Position numbers and translations under genes: made by a program. From Oceanimonas aquatica (GTDB lineage: Bacteria > Pseudomonadota > Gammaproteobacteria > Enterobacterales > Aeromonadaceae), in the NCBI RefSeq assembly GCF_030732065.1, contig NZ_JAVBHX010000006.1, positions 1 through 64,000 of the forward strand: DNA of 64,000 bases, given 5' to 3'. The notes under the pieces are model-generated. The model was not told the origin of the DNA and searched no databases. It was given only the letters and a program-made list of their open reading frames with translations. Positions 42,758-52,381 of this stretch are shown in pieces. Each line of letters opens with the position of its first letter. The stretch's first letter is position 1.

Positions 42758-42786
42758 AAAAAAACGCCGCGTGAAGCGGCGTTTTT
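42758..42786 (-). terminator. acs terminator
   Basis: AAAAACGCCGC GTGAA GCGGCGTTTTT, a perfect stem with A and T runs, about 16 nt after the acs stop on the minus strand. Confidence 0.93.
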
Positions 42787-42802
42787 CAGTGGCGAGTCAG
42801 GG

Positions 42803-44752
42803 TCAGGCGACCTTGCTGCGCTCTTCGATCAGGCGATCTACCACACCCGGATCCGCCAGGGTGGAGGTATCACCCAGGGAATCGGTATCGCCGGTGGCGA
42901 TCTTGCGCAGAATACGGCGCATGATCTTGCCGGAGCGGGTCTTGGGCAGGCCTTCTGCCCAGTGGATTACATCCGGCGTGGCGATGGGGCCGATTTCCTT
43001 GCGCACCCAGTCTTTTACTTCCTTGTGCAGCTCGGCGGACGGTACTTCGCCGGCATTGAGCGTCACATAGGCGTAAATGCCCTGGCCCTTGATGTCGTGG
43101 GGCACACCCACCACGGCGGCTTCGGCGATCTTGGCATGAGCCACCAGCGCCGATTCGATTTCGGCGGTACCCATGCGGTGACCGGACACGTTCAGTACGT
43201 CATCCACCCGGCCGGTGATCCAGTAGTAGCCGTCTTCGTCGCGACGGGCACCATCACCACTGAAGTAGGTACCGGGGAAGGTGGAGAAGTAGGTTTGCTC
43301 AAAGCGGTCGTGATCACCATAGATGGTGCGCATCTGACCGGGCCAGGAGTCCAGGATCACCAGGTTGCCGTCGGTGGCGCCGTCCAGAATGGTGCCTTCG
43401 CCGTCTACCAGCGCCGGTTGCACGCCAAAGAAGGGGCGGGTAGCAGAGCCGGGCTTGAGATCGGTGGCGCCGGGCAGCGGCGTGATCAGAATGCCGCCGG
43501 TTTCGGTCTGCCACCAGGTGTCGACGATGGGGCAGCGCTCGTCGCCGATCACCCGGTAGTACCATTCCCAGGCTTCCGGGTTGATGGGCTCACCCACCGA
43601 GCCCAGTACCCGCAGGCTGGAACGGCTGGTACCTTCCACCGCTTCGTCACCCTTGGCCATAAAGGCACGGATGGCGGTCGGGGCGGTATACAGAATGTTG
43701 ACCTGGTGCTTGTCGACCACCTGCGCCATGCGGTTGGTCTTGGGATAGTTGGGCACGCCTTCAAACAGCAGGGTGGCGGCGCCGTTCGACAGCGGACCAT
43801 AGATAAGATAGGTGTGACCGGTGATCCAGCCCACGTCGGCAGTACACCAGTACACGTCGCCCGGGTGGTAGTCGAAGATGTACTTGAAGGTCATGGTGGC
43901 ATACACCAGATAACCGCCTGTGGTGTGCAGCACGCCCTTGGGGGTACCGGTAGAGCCGGAGGTGTACAGAATGAACAGCGGATCTTCGGCGTTCATTTCC
44001 ACCGGTTCGCACTCGGCGCTTACCTTGGCAGTGGCTTCGTGCCACCAGATGTCGCGGTGATCGTGCCAGGCAATGTCACCACCGGTGCGCTGATACACGA
44101 TCACGCTCTTGATGGAAGTAACATTCGGGTTGGTGAGGGCTTCGTCCACATTGGCCTTCAGCGCCACCTTGCGGCCACCGCGCAGACCTTCGTCGGCGGT
44201 GATCACCACCTTGGCCTTGGAATCGATAATACGGCTGGCGAGGGCATCGGGAGAGAAACCGCCGAAGACCACCGAGTGCACGGCGCCAATACGGGTACAG
44301 GCCAGCATGGCCACGGCCGCTTCCACCACCATGGGCATGTAGATGCTGACCACGTCGCCTTTCTGTACCCCTTGAGCCTTCAGTACGTTGGCAAAGCGGC
44401 ATACCTGCTCGTGCAGCTCGCGGTAAGTCACCTTCTTGTCATCTTCGGGGCTGTCGCCTTCCCAGATGATGGCGACCTCGTCGGCCTTGGTGGCCAGATG
44501 ACGGTCGATACAGTTGGCAGACAGGTTCAGGGTACCGTCTTCAAACCATTTGATGCTGATATGACCGGGGTCGTAGGAGGTGTTCTTGACCTTGGTGTAG
44601 GGTTTGATCCAGTCAACAATCTTGCCCTGCTCACCCCAGAAGGCTTCGGGGTTGTTGATGGACTGCTGATACATGGCTTGATAGCCGGCATCGTCCAGCA
44701 GTGCGGTCTTTGCAAACTCGGGCTTGACCGGATGAACCTTTACTTCACTCAT
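42803..44752 (-). CDS. acs: acetyl-CoA synthetase
   Basis: The 649-residue AMP-forming ligase activates acetate at low concentration. The ATP/AMP motif [18 protein letters not shown] is near residues 263-280, [11 protein letters not shown] follows near 410, and the hinge and C-terminal region contains [10 protein letters not shown]. The acetylatable Lys lies in [11 protein letters not shown] near residue 608. AAGGAG precedes the ATG. It is the last gene of a co-directional set with the exonuclease and the DUF294 protein. Confidence 0.98.
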   Translation of the reverse strand: MSEVKVHPVKPEFAKTALLDDAGYQAMYQQSINNPEAFWGEQGKIVDWIKPYTKVKNTSYDPGHISIKWFEDGTLNLSANCIDRHLATKADEVAIIWEGDSPEDDKKVTYRELHEQVCRFANVLKAQGVQKGDVVSIYMPMVVEAAVAMLACTRIGAVHSVVFGGFSPDALASRIIDSKAKVVITADEGLRGGRKVALKANVDEALTNPNVTSIKSVIVYQRTGGDIAWHDHRDIWWHEATAKVSAECEPVEMNAEDPLFILYTSGSTGTPKGVLHTTGGYLVYATMTFKYIFDYHPGDVYWCTADVGWITGHTYLIYGPLSNGAATLLFEGVPNYPKTNRMAQVVDKHQVNILYTAPTAIRAFMAKGDEAVEGTSRSSLRVLGSVGEPINPEAWEWYYRVIGDERCPIVDTWWQTETGGILITPLPGATDLKPGSATRPFFGVQPALVDGEGTILDGATDGNLVILDSWPGQMRTIYGDHDRFEQTYFSTFPGTYFSGDGARRDEDGYYWITGRVDDVLNVSGHRMGTAEIESALVAHAKIAEAAVVGVPHDIKGQGIYAYVTLNAGEVPSAELHKEVKDWVRKEIGPIATPDVIHWAEGLPKTRSGKIMRRILRKIATGDTDSLGDTSTLADPGVVDRLIEERSKVA

Positions 44753-44919
44753 TATTCCGCTCCTTGGTTGTAACCATTGGTTAACAAGGTGACCCAGATG
44801 GTCGTTACGCTCAATTAGACTTTCGGCTAGCCGAGGCCGGCCGGGGCTATGCGTATGATGTTTTCCTCGTCCAGTATACGGCCTTGAAAGGCGCTTGCCA
44901 GCCCGAACGGGACTTGCTT

Positions 44920-45537
44920 TTAACGATTGGTTAAAGAGTGATCCGGCGCCAGTGCCAGGTACATCAGCGCCGTGGTCAGGGCGTCGCCAAAGGCGGTGTG
45001 GCGGGCCAGCAGAGGAATGCCGAGGGTGCCGGCCATGTGTTCAAACCCCAGGTGAGGATCAATTTCGGGGTTTTGCCGCAGCTGGCGCTGACGGTAAAGA
45101 TGGGCCAGCTCAATGTGCCGGTTGGGCAGATCAAAGCCGAACTGTTCCCGGGTCAGCCGGCTTAAAATGGCGATATCGAAGCGCACATGGTAGCCCAGCA
45201 ACGGCCGGTTCTGAATAAATCCCAGCAGCCGGCCCAGGGCCTCGTGGGTGGGAGCGCCGGTCCCCAGATCCTGATGGCGCAGGCCGTGAATGCGAATGCT
45301 GTCGCCGGTGAGTTTGGGGCTGGCGCCCAGGGTCAGCTCCAGCCGCTGGCTGGTGAGCACCCGGCGGCCGCGAATGGGCACGGCGGCAATGGTCAGCACG
45401 TCGGCCTGGCGCGGGTCCAGACCGGTGGTTTCGGTGTCGATGGCGATTATTTCATCGCCCTGATAGGGTTCAAACAGGTGATTCCAGGGGCTGTCGGCAA
45501 ACTTGCGGGCCAGCCACAGGCGCTTCAGTGGCAGCAT
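44920..45537 (-). CDS. DEDDh 3'-5' exonuclease (DnaQ-like)
   Basis: The 205-residue exonuclease has all motifs of the RNase T/DnaQ superfamily: Exo [12 protein letters not shown] (about 32-42), Exo [13 protein letters not shown] (about 115-125), and Exo [13 protein letters not shown] with the general-base His and final Asp (about 181-190). It lacks a polymerase-binding tail. GGAG precedes the ATG by 6 nt. Members of this family sit next to acs and a cNMP/CBS/DUF294 gene in several marine gammaproteobacteria, so an RNA- or nucleotide-turnover role linked to acetate metabolism is possible but unproved. Confidence 0.88.
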   Translation of the reverse strand: MLPLKRLWLARKFADSPWNHLFEPYQGDEIIAIDTETTGLDPRQADVLTIAAVPIRGRRVLTSQRLELTLGASPKLTGDSIRIHGLRHQDLGTGAPTHEALGRLLGFIQNRPLLGYHVRFDIAILSRLTREQFGFDLPNRHIELAHLYRQRQLRQNPEIDPHLGFEHMAGTLGIPLLARHTAFGDALTTALMYLALAPDHSLTNR

Positions 45538-45576
45538 TTTTTACTCCGTTTTATGCGGTCGGCGTCTGCTGCCTGG

Positions 45577-45658
45577 TCACTCCCGCGAAGGCGGGAGTCC
45601 AGGACGGCTTGCACCAATATCTGCAGAATGGATTCCGGCCCGGGGGGGCGGAATGACG
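45577..45658. repeat. GTCA-ended palindromic intergenic element (copy 8, chimeric)
   Basis: The left half is of the GCGAAGGCGGG type (GTCACTCCCGCGAAGGCGGG then AGTCCAG). The right half is of the TGCAGAA...GATTCCGG type ending GCGGAATGACGG. This copy shows that the two sub-families are halves of one kind of element. Confidence 0.78.
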
Positions 45659-45663
45659 GCACT

Positions 45664-47454
45664 CTACAAACCTCTTATCTGAAAATGCACTTCCAGCTTC
45701 TGCTTGAATTTTTTCACCACGTGCAGGGCGTGGCGCAGCAAGTCCCGCTGGTGCCGGGGCAGGCTGGCCGCGTCCAGCTGCTGGCTGAGGCCGTCGCCCC
45801 CCTTGGCCAGCTGCTGCTCTAGCCTGAGCTGCCAGAACAGGGTCAGCGCCGCGCTCAGGTTGTCGGCCTGCTCCGGCTCGAAAATCCGCTGGTCGGTGAG
45901 CAGACGAATGCGCTCCAGGGTGTTGGTCTCGGTCACGCCCTGCTCCAGGGCCAGGGCGCGCACGCCCTGTACCACCGGGAAAATGCCGCCGCGCTTGATG
46001 TCCAGCCCCTTGTCAGACTGCTTGATATCGCCAAAGAAGGTGAGCGGGGTATGAAAGCGCAGCGCCTGGCCGGCGAATTCGCTGAGCAGCAGTTCCCGGC
46101 CCTTGACCGCTTCCAGCAGGTGCTTCTGAAAGCGCCGCACCAGGGATTCGCGTCCGGCAATAAAATGGGGGTCGGCGATGATCGCCAGCTGCATGTGGCT
46201 TTCTGGCGTATTGCGCTCCACCCAGCCGTCCAGGCAGTGCTGCCAGTCGTCGAGCGAGCGTACCCAGTCGGGGTTGTTGACCATCACCTTGCCCGGGCAG
46301 GGCGGGTAGCCCAGGCGCTCGAGGTAGCGGCTGAACTGCTCGGCATAAGGCATTACCTCGGCGGGGCTCAGGTCGTTGTCGAGCACCAGGGCGTTGTCCT
46401 GATCGGTTTTCAGCACCTGCTCGCCCCGACCTTCGCTGCCCAGCACCATCAGTGCCAGCCGGTCATGCAATTCGGGCGGAAAGGCGAACTCAAAGGCCTT
46501 GCGCATCAGCTGGCCATTAAGACTGGCCAGCAGTTTCATGATAAAGGGCAGGCGCACGCCGTTGTTGTGCAGGTTTTCCACCAGCATCCCTAAGGTGGCG
46601 GCGGCCTCGGCCAGCTCGTCGATGCTCTCGGCGCGCAGTATGCGCAGCCCCAGCACCTGGGAATGGGTGGAAAACTGGCTCAGCAGCTGTGTCATTTCCA
46701 GAATGCCGGTCAGTTGCTCGCCTTCCTTCACCGCCACCCGTTCAATCTTGTGCTGGATCATCAGCATCAGGGCGTTGAACAGAAAGTCGCCCTTTTGCAC
46801 CGCCACCAGGTTGAAGCTCGCCAGCACATGCACCGGCTCGCCGGCGGGCAGGGCGTCGAGCACGGCCCCATAGAGCAGATCGGTGCCGGTGAGCATGCCA
46901 AAGCTGCCGTCATGGGTAACGATCAGCGACTCCAGATGGTGGGTTTTGAGCAGCTGGGTGGCCTGAAAAATTGAGGTCTGGCCGTCGATCACCATGGCCG
47001 GCTGAATATTGCTGTTGTCGATGCGGGTAAGAATGAATTCCGACAGGTTCTTGCGCGGCGCGGCGGTTTGCTGCCGGCCCTTGAGATCGTGCTGGAACCA
47101 GGCGGCAAAGTCCGGGTTTTCGGTCATCAGGGTCAAAAACGCCTGGGTCGGCAGTACAAAGCACAGGGTTTCTTCCAGCGCCACATAGCCGTGGCGGCAT
47201 TCGCCGTCGAACTGGCCGCGAATGTCGAACAGATCGTCGGTGGTGTACTGGGCAAATACCTCGCCGCGCTCTTTGTGGCGCTCTTCCACCACCCCCTTGA
47301 GAATGATGTGCAAACAGTCAATCAGCTGGCCTGGCTCCAGCAGGGTTTCGCCTTTGGCAAAATAGGCGATGTCGGTCTGGTCGAGCAGATCCTGGCGCTG
47401 ATCCGGGGTCAGGGTATTAAAGGGGGGATGATCGAAATTGAACTGATCCTGCAT
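45664..47454 (-). CDS. cNMP-binding / CBS / DUF294 nucleotidyltransferase-like signalling protein
   Basis: The 596-residue cytoplasmic protein has four parts: cyclic-nucleotide-binding fold (about 15-125), a pair of CBS domains (about 150-275), a DUF294 nucleotidyltransferase-like domain with GSEGRGEQ and KTDQDNAL (about 338-356, like the GlnD active site), and DUF294_C (about 450-590). In the family the CBS pair senses adenine nucleotides and the NTase may modify a partner. AAGGAGG precedes the ATG. It is co-directional with the exonuclease and acs downstream, an arrangement suggesting control of acetate activation. Confidence 0.88.
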   Translation of the reverse strand: MQDQFNFDHPPFNTLTPDQRQDLLDQTDIAYFAKGETLLEPGQLIDCLHIILKGVVEERHKERGEVFAQYTTDDLFDIRGQFDGECRHGYVALEETLCFVLPTQAFLTLMTENPDFAAWFQHDLKGRQQTAAPRKNLSEFILTRIDNSNIQPAMVIDGQTSIFQATQLLKTHHLESLIVTHDGSFGMLTGTDLLYGAVLDALPAGEPVHVLASFNLVAVQKGDFLFNALMLMIQHKIERVAVKEGEQLTGILEMTQLLSQFSTHSQVLGLRILRAESIDELAEAAATLGMLVENLHNNGVRLPFIMKLLASLNGQLMRKAFEFAFPPELHDRLALMVLGSEGRGEQVLKTDQDNALVLDNDLSPAEVMPYAEQFSRYLERLGYPPCPGKVMVNNPDWVRSLDDWQHCLDGWVERNTPESHMQLAIIADPHFIAGRESLVRRFQKHLLEAVKGRELLLSEFAGQALRFHTPLTFFGDIKQSDKGLDIKRGGIFPVVQGVRALALEQGVTETNTLERIRLLTDQRIFEPEQADNLSAALTLFWQLRLEQQLAKGGDGLSQQLDAASLPRHQRDLLRHALHVVKKFKQKLEVHFQIRGL

Positions 47455-47532
47455 ACGGGCCTCCTTGCCGCTATCAGCCCAGTATTGCAGTGCAGGCGGG
47501 CTTTTCCAGCCGACTTTGGTCGCAGACGCCTT

Positions 47533-47964
47533 CTACAACAGCAGGGTGTCGGCGAACCAGATCACCACGGCATAGCGCAGCGCCTTGCCGATAAACACCA
47601 GCAGGGTAAACAGCGCCAGCCGTACCCGCATGATGCCGGCGATAAAGGTGAGGGCATCGCCGCCCACCGGCGCCCAGGCCAGCAGCAGCGACCAGACCCC
47701 AAAGCGCTGAAACCAGCGCTGGGCGCGATCCAGCTGTTTGTCGTTGACCGGAAACCAGCGTTTGTGGCGATAGTGCAGCAGGTATTTGCCCAGCCACCAG
47801 TTCACCATGGAGCCAAGGGTGTTGCCGATGCTGGCCAGGGTCCACAGCAGCAGGGCGGCGTCGGGCTGGCGGGTGAGCACTGCCGCCAGCACCACTTCCG
47901 AGTAAAAAGGGGCTATGGTGGCGGCGAGCAGGCTGCTGCCGAATACCAGCAGGTAATCAGTCAT
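47533..47964 (-). CDS. yqaA: YqaA family inner-membrane protein (DedA/SNARE-associated superfamily)
   Basis: A 143-residue membrane protein. A first hydrophobic helix with LAATIAPFYSEVVLAAVL is followed by SIGNTLGSMVNWWLGKYL and a re-entrant-type GVWSLLLAWAPVGGDALTFIAG segment. These match the DedA/VTT-like YqaA family, which may move or flip lipids. The start at 47964 is chosen because it overlaps the upstream amidotransferase gene by 8 nt; an ATG at 47997 would lie deep inside it. Last gene of the five-gene unit starting at 50587. Confidence 0.87.
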   Translation of the reverse strand: MTDYLLVFGSSLLAATIAPFYSEVVLAAVLTRQPDAALLLWTLASIGNTLGSMVNWWLGKYLLHYRHKRWFPVNDKQLDRAQRWFQRFGVWSLLLAWAPVGGDALTFIAGIMRVRLALFTLLVFIGKALRYAVVIWFADTLLL

Positions 47965-48646
47965 AGAGGGCCTCGGGCCAGCTGCGCTCGGCTGCACGTA
48001 CCAGGTTCTGAAACAGCCGTCGCTGGCAGGGCAGGTAGGGCAAATATTCCGGATGCCACTGCACCCCCAGCATATAGTGATCCGTGGTGCTTTCTATGGC
48101 CTGAACAAAGCCGTCCAGATCCCGGGCCACCACCGCCAGGCCGCCCCCGAGCCGATCTACCGCCTGGTGATGCAGGCTGTTAATGCGCCAGCGCGGCGTC
48201 TGCATGATGCGGTTCAGCCGGCCACTGCCACAGCCAATGGCGGTCTTGCGCGGCAGCGGGGTGCGCCGGTTGGAGGTGTGCTGGCGCAGCGGGCGAATGT
48301 CGGCGTGCAGCGATCCGCCCAGCACCACGTTGATAAGCTGTGCCCCGCGGCAGATGCCGAGCAGGGGCAGGCTGGTGTCGAGGGCGTGCTCAATCAGCTC
48401 GATTTCAAAGGCGTCCCGTTCCGGATCTGCCGGTGCCCGGCCGGTATCGTGACCGTAGAGGGCGGCGTCGATGTCGTCGCCGCCACCGATGATTAAGCCT
48501 TGCAGCTGATCCCGCCGGTGCCGGCGCATATTGGCCGGGGTCAGATGCTGGCCCCGGCCGCCGGCGAGATGCAGCGCCAGGTTGCTGGCCCACCAGGCCA
48601 GGGGCAGGCGGCTGTTGGGGCCGGTTACGCCGATCAGCGCAGCCAT
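47957..48646 (-). CDS. class I glutamine amidotransferase (peptidase C26 / PuuD-like)
   Basis: A 229-residue protein. The nucleophile elbow LLGICRGAQ has Cys99, and the catalytic partners are in VQWHPE (His198, Glu200). GGGDDIDAALYG near 54-65 is typical of gamma-Glu-GABA hydrolases (PuuD). Here it overlaps by 13 nt an amidoligase gene, so it more likely works with that ligase, either releasing ammonia or hydrolysing a gamma-glutamyl product, than in putrescine breakdown, for which no other puu gene is present. Confidence 0.87.
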   Translation of the reverse strand: MAALIGVTGPNSRLPLAWWASNLALHLAGGRGQHLTPANMRRHRRDQLQGLIIGGGDDIDAALYGHDTGRAPADPERDAFEIELIEHALDTSLPLLGICRGAQLINVVLGGSLHADIRPLRQHTSNRRTPLPRKTAIGCGSGRLNRIMQTPRWRINSLHHQAVDRLGGGLAVVARDLDGFVQAIESTTDHYMLGVQWHPEYLPYLPCQRRLFQNLVRAAERSWPEALYD

Positions 48647-49602
48647 GCGCGCACCTTCAGGCTCCAGGGATCCATAAAGTCCGGGGTCAGCTGATCCAGG
48701 TGGGCCAAATAGGCCCGGCAGGCGGCGTTCAGATGTGACTCGTCACTGGCCAGCTGTTCTACCTGCAGCCAGCCGGCCCAGGCGTGACGCAGCGACCATA
48801 CCGGATTGTCGATATCGGAATTGGGTAGCCGGTAGTGCAGGGTGGGGCGGCGGTTGACCTTGTCGTCCTGCACCACCGCCTGCACTTTGTGTTCGTCATG
48901 CCAGGCCAGCAGCGGCAGCAGATCCATGGCCCGGTTGCGGGTGGGGTTCCAGGCCAGGTAGTCGGCGGTAAAGCCGGCCATGTCGGGCCGGTAGTCCGGG
49001 TTCAGTACCAGCCGCACATAGTCCTTGGGAAAGGCGCGAATATAGGGCGACAGCTTGCGGGCGGTGACGATGTCTTCGTGCTCTTCCAGCCAGTCGTGCA
49101 GGCACAGGTAGGCGCGAAAGTAGCGCAGCAGGGTGGTAATGCCGGTGTCGGGCAGCTCGGGATTCAGGTGCAGGCCAAAGGCGTAATGCAGGGCGTGGCG
49201 GGTGCCCCGGGCACCGTATTCCCGCAGCCGTTCAAACAGGCGGTTGAGCAGGTCGAGCCGGGACAGCGGCAGGGGCGGGCACACCAGCTCCAGGGGCACC
49301 AGTTGCAGCGCCAGGCTGCCCAGCAGATCGGTGGCGGCCTGCTCCAGTTCGCCGGGCGGGTGCCGGCGTTGTTCGCGGGCCAGCTGCTTGAGGTAGTCAA
49401 AATCGAGCTCGGCACGAAAGCGGCCCAATGGCGTGACAATGTCGAATTCGTATTCGGACACCGGCCGGCTCTCGCCCCCCAGGGTGTCGGCCACCAGGGT
49501 TACCAGTTGCGGCAGGGTCAGGCCACTGAACTCCAGCTCCACGCCCAGCCGGCGTTCCTTACCCTCGCAGGTATGCAGTGTGGTGGGCATGGGCAGTGGC
49601 AT
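48634..49602 (-). CDS. amidoligase family protein (ATP-dependent COOH-NH2 ligase)
   Basis: The 322-residue protein resembles the amidoligase family (PF12224) of ATP-grasp/glutamine-synthetase-like ligases. GVELEFSGL near 20-28 supplies the metal-binding Glu pair, LHYAFGLHLNPE holds the family His/Asn, and the RLVLNPDYRPDM region and a Trp-rich C-terminus follow. AGGAG lies 5 nt before the ATG. The family has been proposed to join amino groups to carboxyls of peptides or small molecules. The overlapping amidotransferase gene and nearby yqaA fit a small biosynthetic or modification pathway at the membrane. The substrate is unknown. Confidence 0.82.
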   Translation of the reverse strand: MPLPMPTTLHTCEGKERRLGVELEFSGLTLPQLVTLVADTLGGESRPVSEYEFDIVTPLGRFRAELDFDYLKQLAREQRRHPPGELEQAATDLLGSLALQLVPLELVCPPLPLSRLDLLNRLFERLREYGARGTRHALHYAFGLHLNPELPDTGITTLLRYFRAYLCLHDWLEEHEDIVTARKLSPYIRAFPKDYVRLVLNPDYRPDMAGFTADYLAWNPTRNRAMDLLPLLAWHDEHKVQAVVQDDKVNRRPTLHYRLPNSDIDNPVWSLRHAWAGWLQVEQLASDESHLNAACRAYLAHLDQLTPDFMDPWSLKVRAWLR

Positions 49603-49614
49603 GGGGTCTCCTGT

Positions 49615-49959
49615 TCAGCCGTAGTGAGTCAGCCACAAGTATAGAAGGAAGCCGACCCAGCTAAGTCCCAGAAGAGTCCATGGTAACAGACTCGAGCGGG
49701 ATGGCGAGGGTGGTTCGAACTCGGGCGGGGGAGTATCGGCGTCCTGCTGGCGCTGTTGCTGCCGGCGGGCCTTGTCGGCAGCGCGGGCCTTGGCCTTTTG
49801 CTGTTTCTTGTATTCCTCAATGCCCTTCTGAATCCCTTGAGCGATGAGCCGGGTCTGCTCTTTGGTCTGACCCGGACGCTGGGTGGCCTTGGCCACCCGC
49901 TCTGCTTCGGCCTGGGTTTCGGGCGAGGCTTCCGTCTTTTTGTGCTTGCTGTAACGCAT
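49615..49959 (-). CDS. DUF2956 family protein
   Basis: A 114-residue protein. The conserved N-terminal half has ETQAEAERVAKATQRPGQTK (residues in the first 35) and QGIQKGIEEYKKQQKAKARAADK, characteristic of DUF2956. Then come a Pro-rich stretch and a single C-terminal membrane helix (LLPWTLLGLSWVGFLLYLWL). It is a tail-anchored, strongly basic protein of unknown function. The start at 49959 removes an unrelated extension. 7 nt after the torD-like gene and 12 nt before the amidoligase gene. Confidence 0.87.
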   Translation of the reverse strand: MRYSKHKKTEASPETQAEAERVAKATQRPGQTKEQTRLIAQGIQKGIEEYKKQQKAKARAADKARRQQQRQQDADTPPPEFEPPSPSRSSLLPWTLLGLSWVGFLLYLWLTHYG

Positions 49960-49966
49960 GGGCGTT

Positions 49967-50587
49967 TTATTCCGCGACGTTGTTGAGGTAGTGCAGATCC
50001 ATGATAAACACCGCCTGCAACAGGGCGGCGGCGGCGGCATAAAAGCCACTCTTGTCCCGCTCGCCACAACGCTCGGTAAAGGCCGGCAGCCAGTCAATCA
50101 GCTGAGTGTTGGCCAGCTCCCGCTGTTGATCCAGCAACCGGGCGCGTTCCTCTTCGTTGCCGGTATCGGCGGCGGCCATGGCCAGGGTGCCCATCATTTC
50201 CAGCTGGTTGCACACATGCAGCGGATCGTCGTCGCTCAATTGTGTGCCGTGCTGCTTGAGCAGCACCGTCATCAGCAGCAGGGCCTCCTGATCGGGCTCG
50301 GTCAGGCTGGTGATGTCGAGCAGTGACGGCGCCGCCGCCAGTGCCTGGTAGTCTTGCGCCAGATTGGCCCGGGGCGAGGGCTGGGCCAGCGCGCGCTCTG
50401 CCTGACCGCGAAAGGCCTCGGCGGTGTCGGTGAGCGGATCCAGGGTGGCCAGGCTGTCGAGGAAGCGGTGCATGTCGTAACCGCCGAATTCATTAAGATC
50501 GTCTTCGCTCAGGGGAGCGGCAAACAGGGCGGTAAACCAGTGATACAGCTGGGCCCGGCGCTGGGAAGTGACTCTGAACGCTTGCAT
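49967..50587 (-). CDS. TorD/DmsD family molecular chaperone
   Basis: A 206-residue all-helical protein of the NarJ/TorD/DmsD superfamily, cytoplasmic chaperones for molybdoenzymes exported by the Tat system. Segments supporting this are RAQLYHWFTALFAAPLSEDDL at the N-terminus and QEALLLMTVLLKQHG with NQLEMMGTLAMAAAD in the middle. AAGGGGATT precedes the ATG. No molybdoenzyme gene is nearby, so its client is unlinked. It heads a compact five-gene minus-strand unit. Confidence 0.87.
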   Translation of the reverse strand: MQAFRVTSQRRAQLYHWFTALFAAPLSEDDLNEFGGYDMHRFLDSLATLDPLTDTAEAFRGQAERALAQPSPRANLAQDYQALAAAPSLLDITSLTEPDQEALLLMTVLLKQHGTQLSDDDPLHVCNQLEMMGTLAMAAADTGNEEERARLLDQQRELANTQLIDWLPAFTERCGERDKSGFYAAAAALLQAVFIMDLHYLNNVAE

Positions 50588-50837
50588 AATCCCCTTTCAC
50601 TTTAAATGGTCGGCCCTCGAAGGGCAGTGGATCGAAACAATATTCTATCGGGTTTGGCGGTCAACTTCATACCCGGACAGAAACGGGATTGTGTTAATGG
50701 GTCTTCAACTTTTTGTGAACTTTTCAACATTAAGGTAAAAAAATCGTGTTTAGCCGGGTTTCGGGACTAGGCCAGACTGCCGCTTGGGGGTACACTCTGG
50801 CTTTCAATGACAATCCCCCATGAGTCAGGAGAGACGG

Positions 50838-52091
50838 ATGTTAAAGCGTGAGATGAATATCGCCGACTATGATCCCCAGCTGTGGCAGGCCATCAGCAAC
50901 GAAACCGTGCGTCAGGAAGAGCACATCGAGCTGATCGCTTCCGAGAACTACACCAGCCCGCGGGTAATGGAGGCGCAGGGTTCCCAGCTCACCAACAAGT
51001 ACGCCGAAGGCTATCCGGCCAAGCGTTTCTACGGTGGCTGTGAATATGTGGACGTGGTGGAAGAGCTGGCCATTGAGCGTGTTAAAGAGCTGTTTGGCGC
51101 CACCTGGGCCAACGTGCAGCCGCACTCCGGCTCCCAGGCCAACTCTGCCGTCTTCCTGGCTCTGGTCAAGCCCGGCGACACCGTCATGGGCATGAACCTG
51201 GCCCACGGTGGTCACCTGACTCACGGCTCTCCCGCCAACTTCTCCGGCCGTCTGTACAACATCGTGCCTTACGGCATCAACGATGAAGGCGTGATCGATT
51301 ACGAAGAAATGGAGCGTCTGGCCGTTGAGCACAAGCCGAAGATGATCATCGGTGGCTTCTCCGCCTTCTCCGGCATTGTGGACTGGGCCCGCATGCGCGA
51401 AATCGCCGACAAGGTTGGCGCCTGGTTCATGGTCGACATGGCTCACGTGGCCGGTCTGATCGCCGCCGGTGTATACCCCAACCCGCTGCCCCACGCCCAC
51501 GTGGTAACTTCTACTACCCACAAAACTCTGGCCGGTCCTCGCGGCGGCATCATTCTGTCTGCTGCCAACAACGAAGAGCTGGAAAAGAAACTGAACTCCG
51601 CGGTATTCCCCGGTGGTCAGGGTGGCCCGCTGATGCACGTCATTGCCGGCAAGGCCGTTGCCTTCAAGGAAGCCCTGGAGCCCGAGTTCAAGGAATACCA
51701 GGCCCAGGTGGTGAAAAACGCCCAGGCCATGGCCGACGAGTTCCAGAAGCGTGGCTTTAAAGTGGTGTCCGGTGGCACTCACAACCACCTGTTCCTGCTG
51801 GACCTGATCGACAAGGACATCACCGGTAAGGAAGCCGACGCCGCCCTGGGCCGCGCCTTCATCACCGTGAACAAGAACGCCGTGCCCAACGACCCGCGCT
51901 CTCCGTTCGTGACTTCCGGTATTCGTATCGGTACCCCGGCGGTTACCCGTCGTGGTTTCAAGGAAGCCGACGTGCGCCAGCTGGCCGGCTGGATCTGTGA
52001 TGTGCTGAGCAACATCAACGACGATGCCACCATCGCCAGCGTGAAAGAGCAGGTGCTGGACATCTGCCGTCGCCATCCGGTTTACGCGTAA
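50838..52091 (+). CDS. glyA: serine hydroxymethyltransferase
   Basis: A 417-residue PLP enzyme that converts serine and tetrahydrofolate to glycine and 5,10-methylene-THF. The start [19 protein letters not shown] is the same as in E. coli GlyA, with AGGAG before it. [20 protein letters not shown] and the PLP Lys in [16 protein letters not shown] (about residue 229) are intact. Full length. An alternative ATG 18 nt earlier is unlikely. Confidence 0.98.
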   Translation: MLKREMNIADYDPQLWQAISNETVRQEEHIELIASENYTSPRVMEAQGSQLTNKYAEGYPAKRFYGGCEYVDVVEELAIERVKELFGATWANVQPHSGSQANSAVFLALVKPGDTVMGMNLAHGGHLTHGSPANFSGRLYNIVPYGINDEGVIDYEEMERLAVEHKPKMIIGGFSAFSGIVDWARMREIADKVGAWFMVDMAHVAGLIAAGVYPNPLPHAHVVTSTTHKTLAGPRGGIILSAANNEELEKKLNSAVFPGGQGGPLMHVIAGKAVAFKEALEPEFKEYQAQVVKNAQAMADEFQKRGFKVVSGGTHNHLFLLDLIDKDITGKEADAALGRAFITVNKNAVPNDPRSPFVTSGIRIGTPAVTRRGFKEADVRQLAGWICDVLSNINDDATIASVKEQVLDICRRHPVYA

Positions 52092-52119
52092 CAGCGTAGG
52101 GACTAGGGACTAGGGAATA

Positions 52120-52152
52120 GGGACTGGGGATTTGTACCCCGGTCCCTTTTTT
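52120..52152 (+). terminator. glyA terminator
   Basis: GGGACTGGGG ... CCCCGGTCCC stem (one mismatch) with TTTTTT. It is preceded by a short tandem run of TAGGGACTAGGGACTAGGGA type (52096-52125) that partly supplies the left arm. Confidence 0.82.
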
Positions 52153-52181
52153 ATTGCCGGTTATTAACCGGGCATCGAGGT

Positions 52182-52290
52182 TGCCGCGCAGCGGCAACAT
52201 GCGGGCAAGGCTGCCCGCGCTCCAAAGGCGGCATGTTTCTGTGGAGCGCAGGCTGCCAGCCTGCATTAGCGCCGCAGGCGCTCTATTCAG
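52182..52290. repeat. cluster of nested palindromes between glyA and nrdR
   Basis: TTGCCGC-GCA-GCGGCAA, then GCGGGCA..GCCCGC, GCGCTCCA ... TGGAGCGC (17-nt loop), GCAGGCT-GCC-AGCCTGC and GCGCC-GCA-GGCGC in a row. No reading frame has coding character. It is probably a REP-type array unlike the GTCA-ended elements. Confidence 0.7.
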
Positions 52291-52381
52291 TCCCGATTCC
52301 CTGTATTTAACTCCCCCGCTTTTAAAACATCCCCCGCTTCTTTACACTAACAGCCGATTAACAGGCCCCGCGGAGGCTTCC

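Noticed and set aside
42662-44773. 703-codon open frame on the plus strand opposite acs
   Set aside because: Antisense shadow of a clear, full-length acs gene; no recognisable domain.
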